This document shows, piece after piece, positions 50,540-58,983 of a DNA stretch of 64,000 nucleotides. Made by a program: the position numbers and the translations under genes. This DNA is from Mycobacterium nebraskense (GTDB lineage Bacteria; Actinomycetota; Actinomycetes; Mycobacteriales; Mycobacteriaceae): NCBI RefSeq assembly GCF_002102255.1, contig NZ_LQPH01000171.1, positions 62,001 to 126,000 on the forward strand, written 5' to 3'. Numbering within the stretch: position 1 is the stretch's first letter; each line of letters begins with the position of its first letter. The notes beneath the pieces are model-generated. The model saw only the letters and a program-made list of their open reading frames with translations, had not been told where the DNA came from and searched no databases.

Positions 50540-50706
50540 GTCACACCTGCACCACTGGCCCCTGGCGGCGGCGACACCCGTTGTGCCCGCCTCCGAGCGA
50601 CAACGCGTCGGCGCCAGGTGCCGGCCGCACACCGTGTGGTGGTTGTCGCTCGGAGGCGGGCAACCAGCCGGCCCGCGAATCCAGGGGCCAGTGGTGCGGA
50701 TGTGAC
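50540..50706. repeat. 167-base nested inverted repeat between cyp142 and echA19
   Basis: Outer arms 50540-50565 and 50681-50706 pair at 24 of 26 positions. Inner arms 50584-50604 and 50642-50662 pair perfectly over 21 bases. Symmetric 18-base spacers separate outer and inner arms on both sides, and a 37-base loop contains a small CACAC/GTGTG stem. The element fills the gap between two convergent genes where H37Rv has Rv3517. It may be a small non-autonomous mobile element, a strong terminator or both. No obvious target duplication was seen. Confidence 0.85.
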
Positions 50707-50712
50707 GAAATG

Positions 50713-51537
50713 TCAGCGGTTCTGGAAGTTGGGCTTGCGCTTCTCGGCGAATGCCCGGGGGCCTTCCTTGGCGTCGTCGGACAGGAACACCTTGATGCCG
50801 ATCTGGGTGTCGATCTTGAAGGCCTCGTTCTCGTGCATGCCCTCGGTCTCGCGGATCGCCCGCAGGATCGCCTGCACGGCCAGCGGGCCGTTGTTCTCGA
50901 TGATCTCGGCGATCTCGAGCGCCTTGGTCAGCGCCTGCCCGTCCGGCACCACGTGTCCGATCAGGCCCATCTCCTTGGCCTCGGCGGCGGTGATGTGCCG
51001 GCCGGTCAGCAGCAGGTCACACGCGACCGTGTAGGGGATCTGCCGTACCAGCCGCACGGCCGACCCGCCCATCGGGTACAGGCTCCACTTGGCCTCCGAG
51101 ATGCCGAACTTGGCGCTCTCACCGGCGATGCGGATGTCGGTGCCCTGCAGGATCTCGGTGCCCCCGGCGATCGCGGGTCCCTCGACGGCCGCGATGAGCG
51201 GCTTGGTCAGCCGGCGGCCCTTCAGCAAAGCGTCGATTCGCGAGGGGTCGTAGCTGCCGTCCTTGAACGACTCACCCGGCGGCTTCTTGGTTGCCGCCTT
51301 GAGATCCATCCCGGCGCAGAAGTAGCCACCGGCCCCGGTCAGGATGCAGCAGCGGATTTCCGGATCGTTGTCGACGCGGTCCCAGGCCTCGACCATGATT
51401 TCCATCATTTCGGTGCTCAGGGCGTTGCGGGCGTGCGGCCGGTTCAGCGTGACGATGAGGGTGTGACCCCGCTGTTCCACCAGCGCGTCGGGGCCGGATT
51501 GCTCGTTTGCTGGGACCCCACCATTCTGCAAAGCCAC
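50713..51537 (-). CDS. echA19: EchA19, enoyl-CoA hydratase of the sterol side chain
   Basis: 274 aa from GTG 51537, preferred because GGAAAGG lies eight bases upstream; ATG 51567 (284 aa) is also possible. Crotonase motifs CILTGAGGYFCAGMDLKAA and AAVEGPAIAGGTEILQGTDIRIAGESAKFGISEAKW with the catalytic Glu region. It matches Rv3516, which hydrates 3-oxo-chol-4,22-dien-24-oyl-CoA. Divergent from fadD19 across a KstR box. Confidence 0.92.
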   Translation of the reverse strand: MALQNGGVPANEQSGPDALVEQRGHTLIVTLNRPHARNALSTEMMEIMVEAWDRVDNDPEIRCCILTGAGGYFCAGMDLKAATKKPPGESFKDGSYDPSRIDALLKGRRLTKPLIAAVEGPAIAGGTEILQGTDIRIAGESAKFGISEAKWSLYPMGGSAVRLVRQIPYTVACDLLLTGRHITAAEAKEMGLIGHVVPDGQALTKALEIAEIIENNGPLAVQAILRAIRETEGMHENEAFKIDTQIGIKVFLSDDAKEGPRAFAEKRKPNFQNR

Positions 51538-51582
51538 GGCTACCGCCTTTCCGTCGACGAGGGGCATGAGCTTGTCAAGAAA

Positions 51583-51596
51583 TGTAACACGTTCTA
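51583..51596. promoter_or_regulatory. KstR operator between echA19 and fadD19
   Basis: TGTAACACGTTCTA fits TnnAACnnGTTnnA. It ends five bases before the fadD19 GTG, so fadD19 is probably translated from a leaderless message. Confidence 0.88.
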
Positions 51597-51601
51597 ATTT
51601 G

Positions 51602-53242
51602 GTGGCCGTGGCCCTGAATATTGCCGATCTCGCAGAGCACGCTATCGACGCTGTGCCGGACCGTGTCGCCCTGATCTGCGGCGACGAGAAGCTGACCTAC
51701 GCCCAACTGGAGGAAAAGGCCAACCGCCTGGCCCACTACCTGATCGATCAGGGGGTGAAAAAGGACGACAAGGTCGGGCTGTACTGCCGTAACCGGATCG
51801 AGATCGTGATCGCGATGCTCGGCATCGTGAAGGCGGGCGCCATCCTGGTGAACGTCAACTACCGCTACGTCGAGGGCGAGCTCCGCTACCTGTTCGACAA
51901 CTCTGACATGGTCGCCCTGGTCCACGAGCGCCAGTACTCCGACCGGGTGGCCAACGTGCTGCCGGACACCCCCAACGTCAAGACGATCCTCGTCATCGAG
52001 GACGGCTCCGACAACGACTATCAGCGTTACGGCGGCGTCGAGTTCTACTCGGCGATCGCGCAGGGTTCCCCCGACCGCGACTTCGGCGAGCGCAGCGCCG
52101 ACGACATCTACCTGCTCTACACCGGCGGTACCACCGGCTTCCCGAAGGGCGTGATGTGGCGCCACGAGGACATCTACCGGGTGCTCTTCGGCGGAACCGA
52201 CTTCGCGACAGGCCAATTCGTCGAGGACGAGCACGACCTGGCCAAGGCCGCGGCAGCCAATCCGCCGATGGTCCGCTACCCGATTCCGCCGATGATCCAC
52301 GGTGCCACCCAGTCGGCCACCTGGATGTCGATCTTCTCGGGCCAAACCACCGTGCTCGCACCGGAATTCAACGCCGACGAGGTGTGGCGCACGATCCACG
52401 AGCACAAGGTGAACCTGCTGTTCTTCACCGGCGACGCGATGGCGCGCCCGCTGCTCGACGCGCTCGACACCGACCACGACTACGACCTCTCGTCCCTGTT
52501 TCTGCTCGCCAGCACCGCGGCGTTGTTCTCGCCGAGTATCAAGGAAAAGCTCCTCGAGCTGCTACCGAACCGGGTCATCACGGACTCAATTGGCTCCTCC
52601 GAGACCGGGTTTGGCGGCACCAGCATCGTCGCTGCGGGTGCGCCGAACAGCGGTGGCCCCCGGGTCACCATCGACCACCGCACCGTCGTGCTCGACGAGG
52701 AGGGCAATGAGGTCAAGCCTGGATCGGGTGTGCGCGGCTTCATCGCCAAGAAGGGCAACATTCCGGTCGGCTATTACAAGGACGAGAAGAAGACGGCCGA
52801 GACATTCCGGACCATCAACGGAGTGCGCTACGCCATCCCGGGGGACTATGCAACGGTCGAGGCAGACGGGACGGTCACCATGCTGGGCCGCGGCTCGGTG
52901 TCGATCAACAGTGGCGGAGAGAAAGTCTATCCCGAGGAGGTCGAGGCCGCGCTCAAGGGCCATCCCGGCGTCTTCGACGCTCTAGTGGTCGGTGTGCCCG
53001 ATCCCCTTTACGGGCAGCATGTGGCCGCCGTCGTAGCGCCCCGGTCAGGGGCTCGGCCAACACTGGCGGAGCTCGACCGCTTCGTGCGTTCCCATATCGC
53101 CGGATATAAAGTGCCACGTAGCCTTTGGCTGGTCGACGAGGTGAAGCGCTCGCCGGCCGGCAAACCGGACTACCGCTGGGCCAAGGAGCAGACCGAGGCG
53201 CGGCCCGCCGACGACGTGCACGCAGCACACGTTTCTGCCTGA
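51602..53242 (+). CDS. fadD19: FadD19, C26 steroid-acid CoA ligase
   Basis: 546 aa from GTG 51602 (VAVALNIADLAEH), in line with Rv3515c (548 aa). AMP-binding loop LLYTGGTTGFPKGVMWRH, core YAIPGDYATVEADG, and C-terminal lysine in RSPAGKPDYRW. It activates the C26 acid made by CYP125/CYP142. An extension to 51566 would include the KstR box and is rejected. A fructosamine-kinase-like gene starts nine bases after the stop. Confidence 0.95.
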   Translation: MAVALNIADLAEHAIDAVPDRVALICGDEKLTYAQLEEKANRLAHYLIDQGVKKDDKVGLYCRNRIEIVIAMLGIVKAGAILVNVNYRYVEGELRYLFDNSDMVALVHERQYSDRVANVLPDTPNVKTILVIEDGSDNDYQRYGGVEFYSAIAQGSPDRDFGERSADDIYLLYTGGTTGFPKGVMWRHEDIYRVLFGGTDFATGQFVEDEHDLAKAAAANPPMVRYPIPPMIHGATQSATWMSIFSGQTTVLAPEFNADEVWRTIHEHKVNLLFFTGDAMARPLLDALDTDHDYDLSSLFLLASTAALFSPSIKEKLLELLPNRVITDSIGSSETGFGGTSIVAAGAPNSGGPRVTIDHRTVVLDEEGNEVKPGSGVRGFIAKKGNIPVGYYKDEKKTAETFRTINGVRYAIPGDYATVEADGTVTMLGRGSVSINSGGEKVYPEEVEAALKGHPGVFDALVVGVPDPLYGQHVAAVVAPRSGARPTLAELDRFVRSHIAGYKVPRSLWLVDEVKRSPAGKPDYRWAKEQTEARPADDVHAAHVSA

Positions 53243-53251
53243 CCGCGGTCG

Positions 53252-54019
53252 TTGGCCGACTTCGTCAAGCAGCACCCGGCCGCGCCCAGCGGCTACTTCG
53301 CGTGGGAAGCCGCCGGATTGCGATGGCTGTCCGGCGTTGACGGCGGTGTGCTGTGCGCGCACGTCGTTTCCGTCGACGCGACGAGCCTGACCCTGCGGCG
53401 GCTTGATTCGGTGACACCGACCCCCGACGCGGCGCACGCGTTCGGCGGCCGGCTCGCCGTCACGCACGACGCGGGTGGCCCTGCGTTCGGTGCCGGACCC
53501 GACGGATGGGACGGACCCGGGTTCTTCGGGCCGCTGTCCGAGCCGCTGCCGATGTCGCTGCTGCGGCACCCCCGCTGGGGCGAGTTTTACGCCGAGGAGC
53601 GACTGATCCCGATGGCCGAGCTCGCGGCGGCGCGGCTCGACGCTGCCACCCGCTCCGCGATCGATTCCGTCGTAGCGCGTTGCCGCGCGGGCGACTTCGA
53701 CGACGGTGACCGGCCCGCACGATTGCACGGCGACCTGTGGAGCGGCAACGTGATGTGGACGCCCGACGGGGTGGTGCTGATCGACCCGGCCGCGCACGCC
53801 GGCCACCGCGAAACCGACCTGGCCATGCTCGCACTGTTCGGTTGCCCGCACTACGACGCGGTCCTCGACGGTTACCAGTGGGTGCGGCCACTGAAAGACG
53901 GTTGGCGCAACCGGATCGGGCTGCACCAACTCTTTCCGCTGCTGGCGCACGTAGTGCTGTTCGGTGGCGGGTACGCGCAACGGACGCACGCGGCCGCCCG
54001 CGCGGCACTGGCCGCGTAA
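53252..54019 (+). CDS. Fructosamine-kinase/aminoglycoside-phosphotransferase-like protein
   Basis: 255 aa from a TTG start (53252), nine bases after fadD19. The kinase-like catalytic loop ARLHGDLWSGNVMWTPDG and the metal-binding LIDPAAHAGHRETDLAMLALFG match fructosamine/ketosamine-3-kinases. The N-terminus is shorter than in many APH folds. The likely role is deglycation of proteins. Its link with steroid breakdown is unclear; the position suggests read-through from fadD19. In H37Rv this stretch carries PE_PGRS and fadD18-like sequences instead. Confidence 0.78.
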   Translation: MADFVKQHPAAPSGYFAWEAAGLRWLSGVDGGVLCAHVVSVDATSLTLRRLDSVTPTPDAAHAFGGRLAVTHDAGGPAFGAGPDGWDGPGFFGPLSEPLPMSLLRHPRWGEFYAEERLIPMAELAAARLDAATRSAIDSVVARCRAGDFDDGDRPARLHGDLWSGNVMWTPDGVVLIDPAAHAGHRETDLAMLALFGCPHYDAVLDGYQWVRPLKDGWRNRIGLHQLFPLLAHVVLFGGGYAQRTHAAARAALAA

Positions 54020-54042
54020 CGTCCGTCTACTGTTGGATCTCT

Positions 54043-54867
54043 ATGACGGTCGATGTGTGGATGCAGCACCCGACTGCGCGGTTCCTGCGCAGCGACATGT
54101 TGGCATCCCTGCGACGCTGGACCGGCGATTCCATACCGGACGCCGACGTCCCGATCGAGGCGAGCATCGCGACGATGGACGCGGCCGACGTCCGCTTCGG
54201 CCTGCTCAGCGCGTGGCGCGGCCCCGGCGGTCAGGATCTGATCTCCAACGACGAGGTCGCCGAATGGATTAGCCTGCATCCGAAGCGGTTTGGGGGCCTG
54301 GCCGCGGTCGATCTCGACCGCCCGATGGAAGCGGTCCGCGAACTGCGGCGCCGCGTCGGAGAAGGATTCCTGGGCCTGCGGGTGGTGCCGTGGTTGTGGA
54401 ACGCGCCGCCTACCGATCGCCGCTACTATCCGCTGTTCGCCGAATGCGTGGAGCTGGGGGTGCCGTTTTGCACCCAGGTGGGTCACACCGGCCCCCTGCG
54501 GCCATCGGAGACCGGCCGCCCGATTCCCTACATCGACCAGGTCGCCCTCGACTTTCCCGAGCTGGTGATCGTGTGTGGCCACGTCGGGTATCCGTGGACC
54601 GAAGAGATGGTCGCCGTCGCCCGCAAGCATCAGAACGTCTACATCGACACGTCCGCCTATACGCTCCGCCGGCTTCCACTGGAGCTTGTCCGGTTTATGA
54701 AAACCGGTACCGGACAACGCAAAGTCTTGTTCGGCACCAACTACCCGATGATGAGCCACGCGCATGCCTTGGCGGGATTGGCGGACCTCGGCCTGTCCGA
54801 CGAGGGCCGCCGAGACTTCCTGCACGACAACGCCGAGCGCGTTTTCAAACTGGAGGCAAATTCGTGA
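54043..54867 (+). CDS. Amidohydrolase-family protein (Rv3510c homologue) with altered metal site
   Basis: 274 aa from ATG 54043. TIM-barrel amidohydrolase-2 features: QVGHTGP (His148), VCGHVGYPW (His180) and a final LFGTNYPM, where the usual Asp of GSDxP is Asn233. The N-terminal HxH pair is also missing (VDVWMQHP has only His9). It may be a decarboxylase-like or inactive relative. Its stop overlaps the ilvX start as GTGA. Substrate unknown. Confidence 0.8.
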   Translation: MTVDVWMQHPTARFLRSDMLASLRRWTGDSIPDADVPIEASIATMDAADVRFGLLSAWRGPGGQDLISNDEVAEWISLHPKRFGGLAAVDLDRPMEAVRELRRRVGEGFLGLRVVPWLWNAPPTDRRYYPLFAECVELGVPFCTQVGHTGPLRPSETGRPIPYIDQVALDFPELVIVCGHVGYPWTEEMVAVARKHQNVYIDTSAYTLRRLPLELVRFMKTGTGQRKVLFGTNYPMMSHAHALAGLADLGLSDEGRRDFLHDNAERVFKLEANS

Positions 54868-56414
54868 ACGGTGCCCAGGCCCTGATCAACACCCTGGTCG
54901 ACGGTGGCGTCGACGTGTGTTTCGCCAACCCGGGCACCTCGGAGATGCACTTCGTGGCCGCACTGGACACCGTGCCGCGAATGCGCGGCGTGCTGGCCCT
55001 GTTCGAGGGTGTCGCGACCGGCGCGGCCGACGGCTACGCCCGCATCGCCGGTCGGCCGGCCGCCGTTCTGCTGCACCTGGGCCCCGGCCTGGGCAACGGC
55101 CTGGCGAACCTGCACAACGCCCGCCGCGCTCAGGTGCCGATGGTGGTGGTCGTCGGCGACCACGCCACGTATCACAAAAAGTACGACGCCCCACTGGAAT
55201 CCGACATCGACGCGCTCGCCGGCACGGTCTCGGGGTGGGTGCGGCGCACCGAACGCACCGCGGACGTCGCGTCCGACGCCGCCGAGGCGATCGCCGCCAG
55301 CCGCGCGGGCTCGCAGGTCTCGACGTTGATCTTGCCCGCCGACGTGTCCTGGTCGGACGGTGCGCAACCCGCCGACACCATGCCCGCGCAACCCGCGGGG
55401 GCCGAGCCGCGGTTGGCGTTCGAGGTGATCGAGGTGCTGCGCTCGGGGGAACCGACCGTGCTCATGATCGGCGGCGACGCCACCCGCGGTCCGGGTCTTG
55501 CCGCCGCCGCCCGGATCGCGCAGGCGACGGGGGCCCGGTTGTTGTGCGAGACGTTCCCGGCGCGGCTGGAGCGGGGCGCGGGGGTTCCCGCCGTCGAGCG
55601 ATTGGCCTATTTCGCCGAGGCCGCGACCGCCCAACTGGACGGCGCCAAGCATCTGGTGCTGGCGGGCGCCAAGTCGCCGGTGTCCTTCTTCGCCTACCCG
55701 GGCATGCCCAGCGACCTGGTCCCGGCCGGCTGTGAGGTGCATCTGCTCGCCGAGCACAGCGGTGCCGCCGAGGCGCTTGCCGCGGTGGCCGACGAGGTGG
55801 CGCCCGGAACCGTTGCGACCGTGGCGGCCCCGGCGCGGCCACAGCTGCCGACGGGTGCCCTGACGTCCGCGTCGGCGGCCGACGTGATCGGGGCGCTGCT
55901 GCCGGAAGGGGCGATCGTGGTCGACGAGTCGAACACCTCCGGTGTGCTGCTCGGCCAGGCCACGGCCGGGGCGCCGGCCCATGACTGGCTGACGCTGACC
56001 GGCGGGGCGATCGGGTACGGCATCCCGGCCGCGGTGGGCGCCGCGGTGGCCGCCCCCGATCGCCCGGTGCTCTGCCTGGAATCCGATGGGTCGGCGATGT
56101 ACACGATCTCAGGGTTGTGGACTCAGGCGCGGGAAAACCTCAACGTGACCACCGTGATCTACGACAACAGCGCCTACGACATCCTGCGGATCGAGTTGGC
56201 GCGGGTGGGCGCCGGATCGGCTCCGGGGCCCAAGGCGCTTGACCTGCTCGACTTATCGCGCCCCACAATGGATTTCGTCAAGATCAGCGAGGGGATGGGA
56301 GTGCCCGCCCGCCGGACCACCACTGCCGAGGAACTCGCCGACGCGCTGCGTCAAGCCTTGAGCGAGCCCGGGCCGCACCTGATCGACGCCGTGGTGCCGT
56401 CAATAACGGGCTAG
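54864..56414 (+). CDS. ilvX: IlvX, thiamine-diphosphate-dependent acetolactate-synthase-like enzyme
   Basis: 516 aa from GTG 54864 with GGAGG eight bases upstream. ThDP fold: GTSEMHFVAALD, catalytic Glu region ALFEGVATGAADGYARI, and cofactor motif ESDGSAMYTISGLWTQARENLNVTTVIYDN, read from about residue 410 on. It matches Rv3509c. Despite the name, it lies outside the ilv operon and probably acts as a decarboxylase or carboligase. The end overlaps the convergent serine hydrolase gene by 15 bases. Confidence 0.88.
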   Translation: MNGAQALINTLVDGGVDVCFANPGTSEMHFVAALDTVPRMRGVLALFEGVATGAADGYARIAGRPAAVLLHLGPGLGNGLANLHNARRAQVPMVVVVGDHATYHKKYDAPLESDIDALAGTVSGWVRRTERTADVASDAAEAIAASRAGSQVSTLILPADVSWSDGAQPADTMPAQPAGAEPRLAFEVIEVLRSGEPTVLMIGGDATRGPGLAAAARIAQATGARLLCETFPARLERGAGVPAVERLAYFAEAATAQLDGAKHLVLAGAKSPVSFFAYPGMPSDLVPAGCEVHLLAEHSGAAEALAAVADEVAPGTVATVAAPARPQLPTGALTSASAADVIGALLPEGAIVVDESNTSGVLLGQATAGAPAHDWLTLTGGAIGYGIPAAVGAAVAAPDRPVLCLESDGSAMYTISGLWTQARENLNVTTVIYDNSAYDILRIELARVGAGSAPGPKALDLLDLSRPTMDFVKISEGMGVPARRTTTAEELADALRQALSEPGPHLIDAVVPSITG

Positions 56415-57113
56415 CCCGGGAAGTCGGCTGAGGACCCACTCCGACATTGTGTTGAGGACGTCGACGCCGGTCTCCAACACCCCGTCGTGAACCTTGGCCG
56501 CCAGAGCCACGCCCCACTGCCCCGATGGCGTGGGCACGATCCCGAATTGCCGCACCAGGTAGTCACCATGCATCCCCGGCCCCCAACCGCCCTTCGCCGG
56601 ATGGCCTTTGGCGGCCAGCCCCCACCGATGGCCGCCGGTGAGGCGCTGCATCAGGTCGATGACGTCGGCCGAGTCGGGGATCGACGGCAGCTCGGCCGCG
56701 AACCGGGCCTGCCGCTGCAGGGTCCATTGCGTTTGGCCGAACGCGGTGTACCCACGCCGAAGCCGACGCGATTCGACCACGGTGGCGGTGTCACCGCCCT
56801 CGGCGATCACACCCTGCACCCGCCGCGCCGCTTCCCCGGGATCGCCCAAGTGAGACCACAGTTGCTCCGACGCGCGATTGTCGGATTCCGTGATGGCCTT
56901 GACGGCCAGGTCCTTGGCGTGCAGCCAATCGCTGCGCAGCGCCGCGATCGCCAACGGCACCTTGATCGTCGACCATGCGACACCGGACCACCATCGGCCC
57001 AGCGAGTAGGTGCGATCCGGTCGGGCGATCGCAATGCCGACGTCCGCCGGCACCGCGGCGGACACCTGTTCAAAGCTCGCTTCGAGCGCGGTCTCCAGGG
57101 GCCGGGAAGTCAT
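56400..57113 (-). CDS. Beta-lactamase-fold serine hydrolase without signal peptide or Glu166
   Basis: 237 aa. Penicillin-recognising motifs are present: SxxK (Ser48-Thr-Ile-Lys51), SDN (77-79) and KGG (174-176). The omega-loop ExxLN of class A beta-lactamases is not visible, and there is no N-terminal signal or membrane helix. It is probably not a beta-lactamase; a peptidase or esterase role inside the cell, or leaderless export, remains open. It is convergent to ilvX with a 15-base overlap. Confidence 0.78.
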   Translation of the reverse strand: MTSRPLETALEASFEQVSAAVPADVGIAIARPDRTYSLGRWWSGVAWSTIKVPLAIAALRSDWLHAKDLAVKAITESDNRASEQLWSHLGDPGEAARRVQGVIAEGGDTATVVESRRLRRGYTAFGQTQWTLQRQARFAAELPSIPDSADVIDLMQRLTGGHRWGLAAKGHPAKGGWGPGMHGDYLVRQFGIVPTPSGQWGVALAAKVHDGVLETGVDVLNTMSEWVLSRLPGLARY

Positions 57114-57223
57114 GCGCTGATCGGACCAACCATCGCGTCTCCTTCGATCCCGACATGTCTGTGCAGTGTCGCATTATCGTCGACGGTCTTAACGCGCAGT
57201 GCGACAAGGGTGACGGCGCGCCG

Positions 57224-57448
57224 CTAGCTCGGCGGCAGTGGCGGCAGCGGCAGCCCCGGCTCCGGCGGAGGTGGCTGCCACGGATCAGGCTCCGGCGTCT
57301 GCGGTGCCCACACCAGCGGCGGTGGCGGCGGCAGTGGAGGCGGCGGTGGCACCGGATCCGCGGCGGCGAAACCGGCGCCCAACCCGAGCGCGGCGGTACC
57401 GAAGGAAGCAAGGAGGGCGGACCCGGCGATCGCCTTACGGAGTTTCAT
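57224..57448 (-). CDS. Small secreted proline-rich protein
   Basis: 74 aa. Residues 1-30 form a signal peptide (KLRKAIAGSALLASFGTAALGLGAGFAAADP). The mature 44 residues are almost half proline, with PPPPPLPPPPPL and PPPPEPGLPLPPLPP blocks and two Trp. Such Pro-rich tails are seen in mycobacterial cell-wall-associated small proteins. The ATG at 57448 lies 14 bases inside the end of fadD17, so it is translationally linked to that gene. Function unknown. Confidence 0.75.
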   Translation of the reverse strand: MKLRKAIAGSALLASFGTAALGLGAGFAAADPVPPPPPLPPPPPLVWAPQTPEPDPWQPPPPEPGLPLPPLPPS

Positions 57449-58979
57449 GCGCGGACGTTCCCCTCCCCGTTTGCGGCTGGATCCGCACCACCGGATCGTC
57501 GCAGTCGACCCCTTGCGCCGCCAACTGGCGCTTGAGCACCTTGAACGTCACCGTGCGCGGAAGTTCGGCGCTGACCCTGACGTACGACGGCCACTGCTTG
57601 GGCCCCAGGTCGGGCTGCTCGGCCAGGAAGGCGCGAAACTTCTCTGCATCGAACTCGCCGCCCGGCGTCAGCACCAACGCGGCCATCACCTGGTCACCGA
57701 CCACTGGATCCGGCACCGCGTACACGGCCACCTCGGTCACGTCGGGATGCCGCAGCAGCACCCGCTCGATCGGGGCCGCGCCCAGATTCTCACCGTCGAC
57801 CCGCATCCAATCACCGAGCCGCCCAGCGAAGTACGCGTAACCGGCGTCGTCGCGGTAGGCGAGGTCGCCAGTGTGGTACACGCCGCCCGCCATCCGCTCG
57901 GCCTCGGCGGCCTCGTCGTTGTAGTAGCCCTCGAAACGGCCCGGGCCGGCGGTGTTCACCAGCTCGCCGACTACGCCCGCCAGACAGGGTGCACCGGTAT
58001 CGGGGTCGACGATCTCGACTCCTTCGGGCAGGGGACCCAACGCACCGTCCGGGGTGTCGGGAGTTCGCGCGATCGCCACACCGCCTTCGGTGGAACCGAA
58101 ACCGTCCTGCACGACGCAGCCGAACCGGCGTGCGAAGCGTTCGACATCGCGCGGCACGCCCTCGTTGCCGTACACCGCTCGCAGCGGGTTGTCCGCATCG
58201 TCGGGCTGTTCGGGCGTGGCGAGCACATACGACAGGGGCTTGCCGACGTAGTTGGCGTAGGTGGCGCCGAAGCGGCGGACATCCACCATGAAGTTGGAGG
58301 CAGAGAACTTGCGCCGCAACGCCAGTGAGCCCTGGCAGGCCGCCGCCACCGCCCAGCCGACCAACACCGCGTTCGAATGAAACAGCGGCATCGACACATA
58401 GCAGACGTCGTCGCGGCCGAGATCGAATCGCTGGGTCATCGTCACGCCCGCGATCGCAACCTTGCCGTGGCTGCACTTCACCGCCTTGGGCTCGCCACTG
58501 GTGCCCGAGGTGAAGATGAGCATGAAAAGGTCGGCGGCCGTTGCGGATTGGAAACGCGGCTCGGCATCGCGATGCGCGGCCACCTCGTCGGCCCACTCGG
58601 TGGAATCGACGTTCACGTGATCGATGTCACCCAGTGCGGCAGCCGAATTCGAGTCAGCCAGCACCACTTGGCAGTCGGCGTGGGCGACGTCGCGGGCCAG
58701 CGCGTCGCCGCGACGCACCGGGTTGAGCCCGACCGGCACGATCCCGGACATGCCGGCCGCCGTCAGCATCGCCGAGAAGAACGGCGTGTTCTCCAACAGC
58801 ACGCCGACGTGTGGCGGCTTCGCCGGGTCGAGGCGTTCGCGCAGCGCCGCCGCGATCGCGGCGCCGTGGCGCAGGTGATCGCGCCAGCTGGTGTAGGAGT
58901 CCTCGAAATAGACGCCCCGGTCGCCGATCTCAGCCAGTGGTACCAGCAGTTTGGTGACCGTGGGGTCCGGAGGAAGCAC
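57435..58979 (-). CDS. fadD17: FadD17, steroid side-chain acyl-CoA ligase
   Basis: 514 aa from GTG 58979. ANL ligase with AMP loop IFTSGTSGEPKAVKCSHGK, core VYHTGDLAYRD and C-terminal lysine in PRTVTFKVLKRQL. It matches Rv3506 (502 aa), which activates C24 steroid acids. A frame extension to 59180 would overlap fadE27 and is rejected. It is third in fadE26-fadE27-fadD17, only a few bases after fadE27. Confidence 0.92.
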   Translation of the reverse strand: MLPPDPTVTKLLVPLAEIGDRGVYFEDSYTSWRDHLRHGAAIAAALRERLDPAKPPHVGVLLENTPFFSAMLTAAGMSGIVPVGLNPVRRGDALARDVAHADCQVVLADSNSAAALGDIDHVNVDSTEWADEVAAHRDAEPRFQSATAADLFMLIFTSGTSGEPKAVKCSHGKVAIAGVTMTQRFDLGRDDVCYVSMPLFHSNAVLVGWAVAAACQGSLALRRKFSASNFMVDVRRFGATYANYVGKPLSYVLATPEQPDDADNPLRAVYGNEGVPRDVERFARRFGCVVQDGFGSTEGGVAIARTPDTPDGALGPLPEGVEIVDPDTGAPCLAGVVGELVNTAGPGRFEGYYNDEAAEAERMAGGVYHTGDLAYRDDAGYAYFAGRLGDWMRVDGENLGAAPIERVLLRHPDVTEVAVYAVPDPVVGDQVMAALVLTPGGEFDAEKFRAFLAEQPDLGPKQWPSYVRVSAELPRTVTFKVLKRQLAAQGVDCDDPVVRIQPQTGRGTSAHETP

Positions 58980-58983
58980 GAAG

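Noticed and set aside
53737..54042. N-terminal extension of the Rv3510c homologue
   Set aside because: It overlaps the fructosamine-kinase-like gene out of frame; ATG 54043 gives the expected length.
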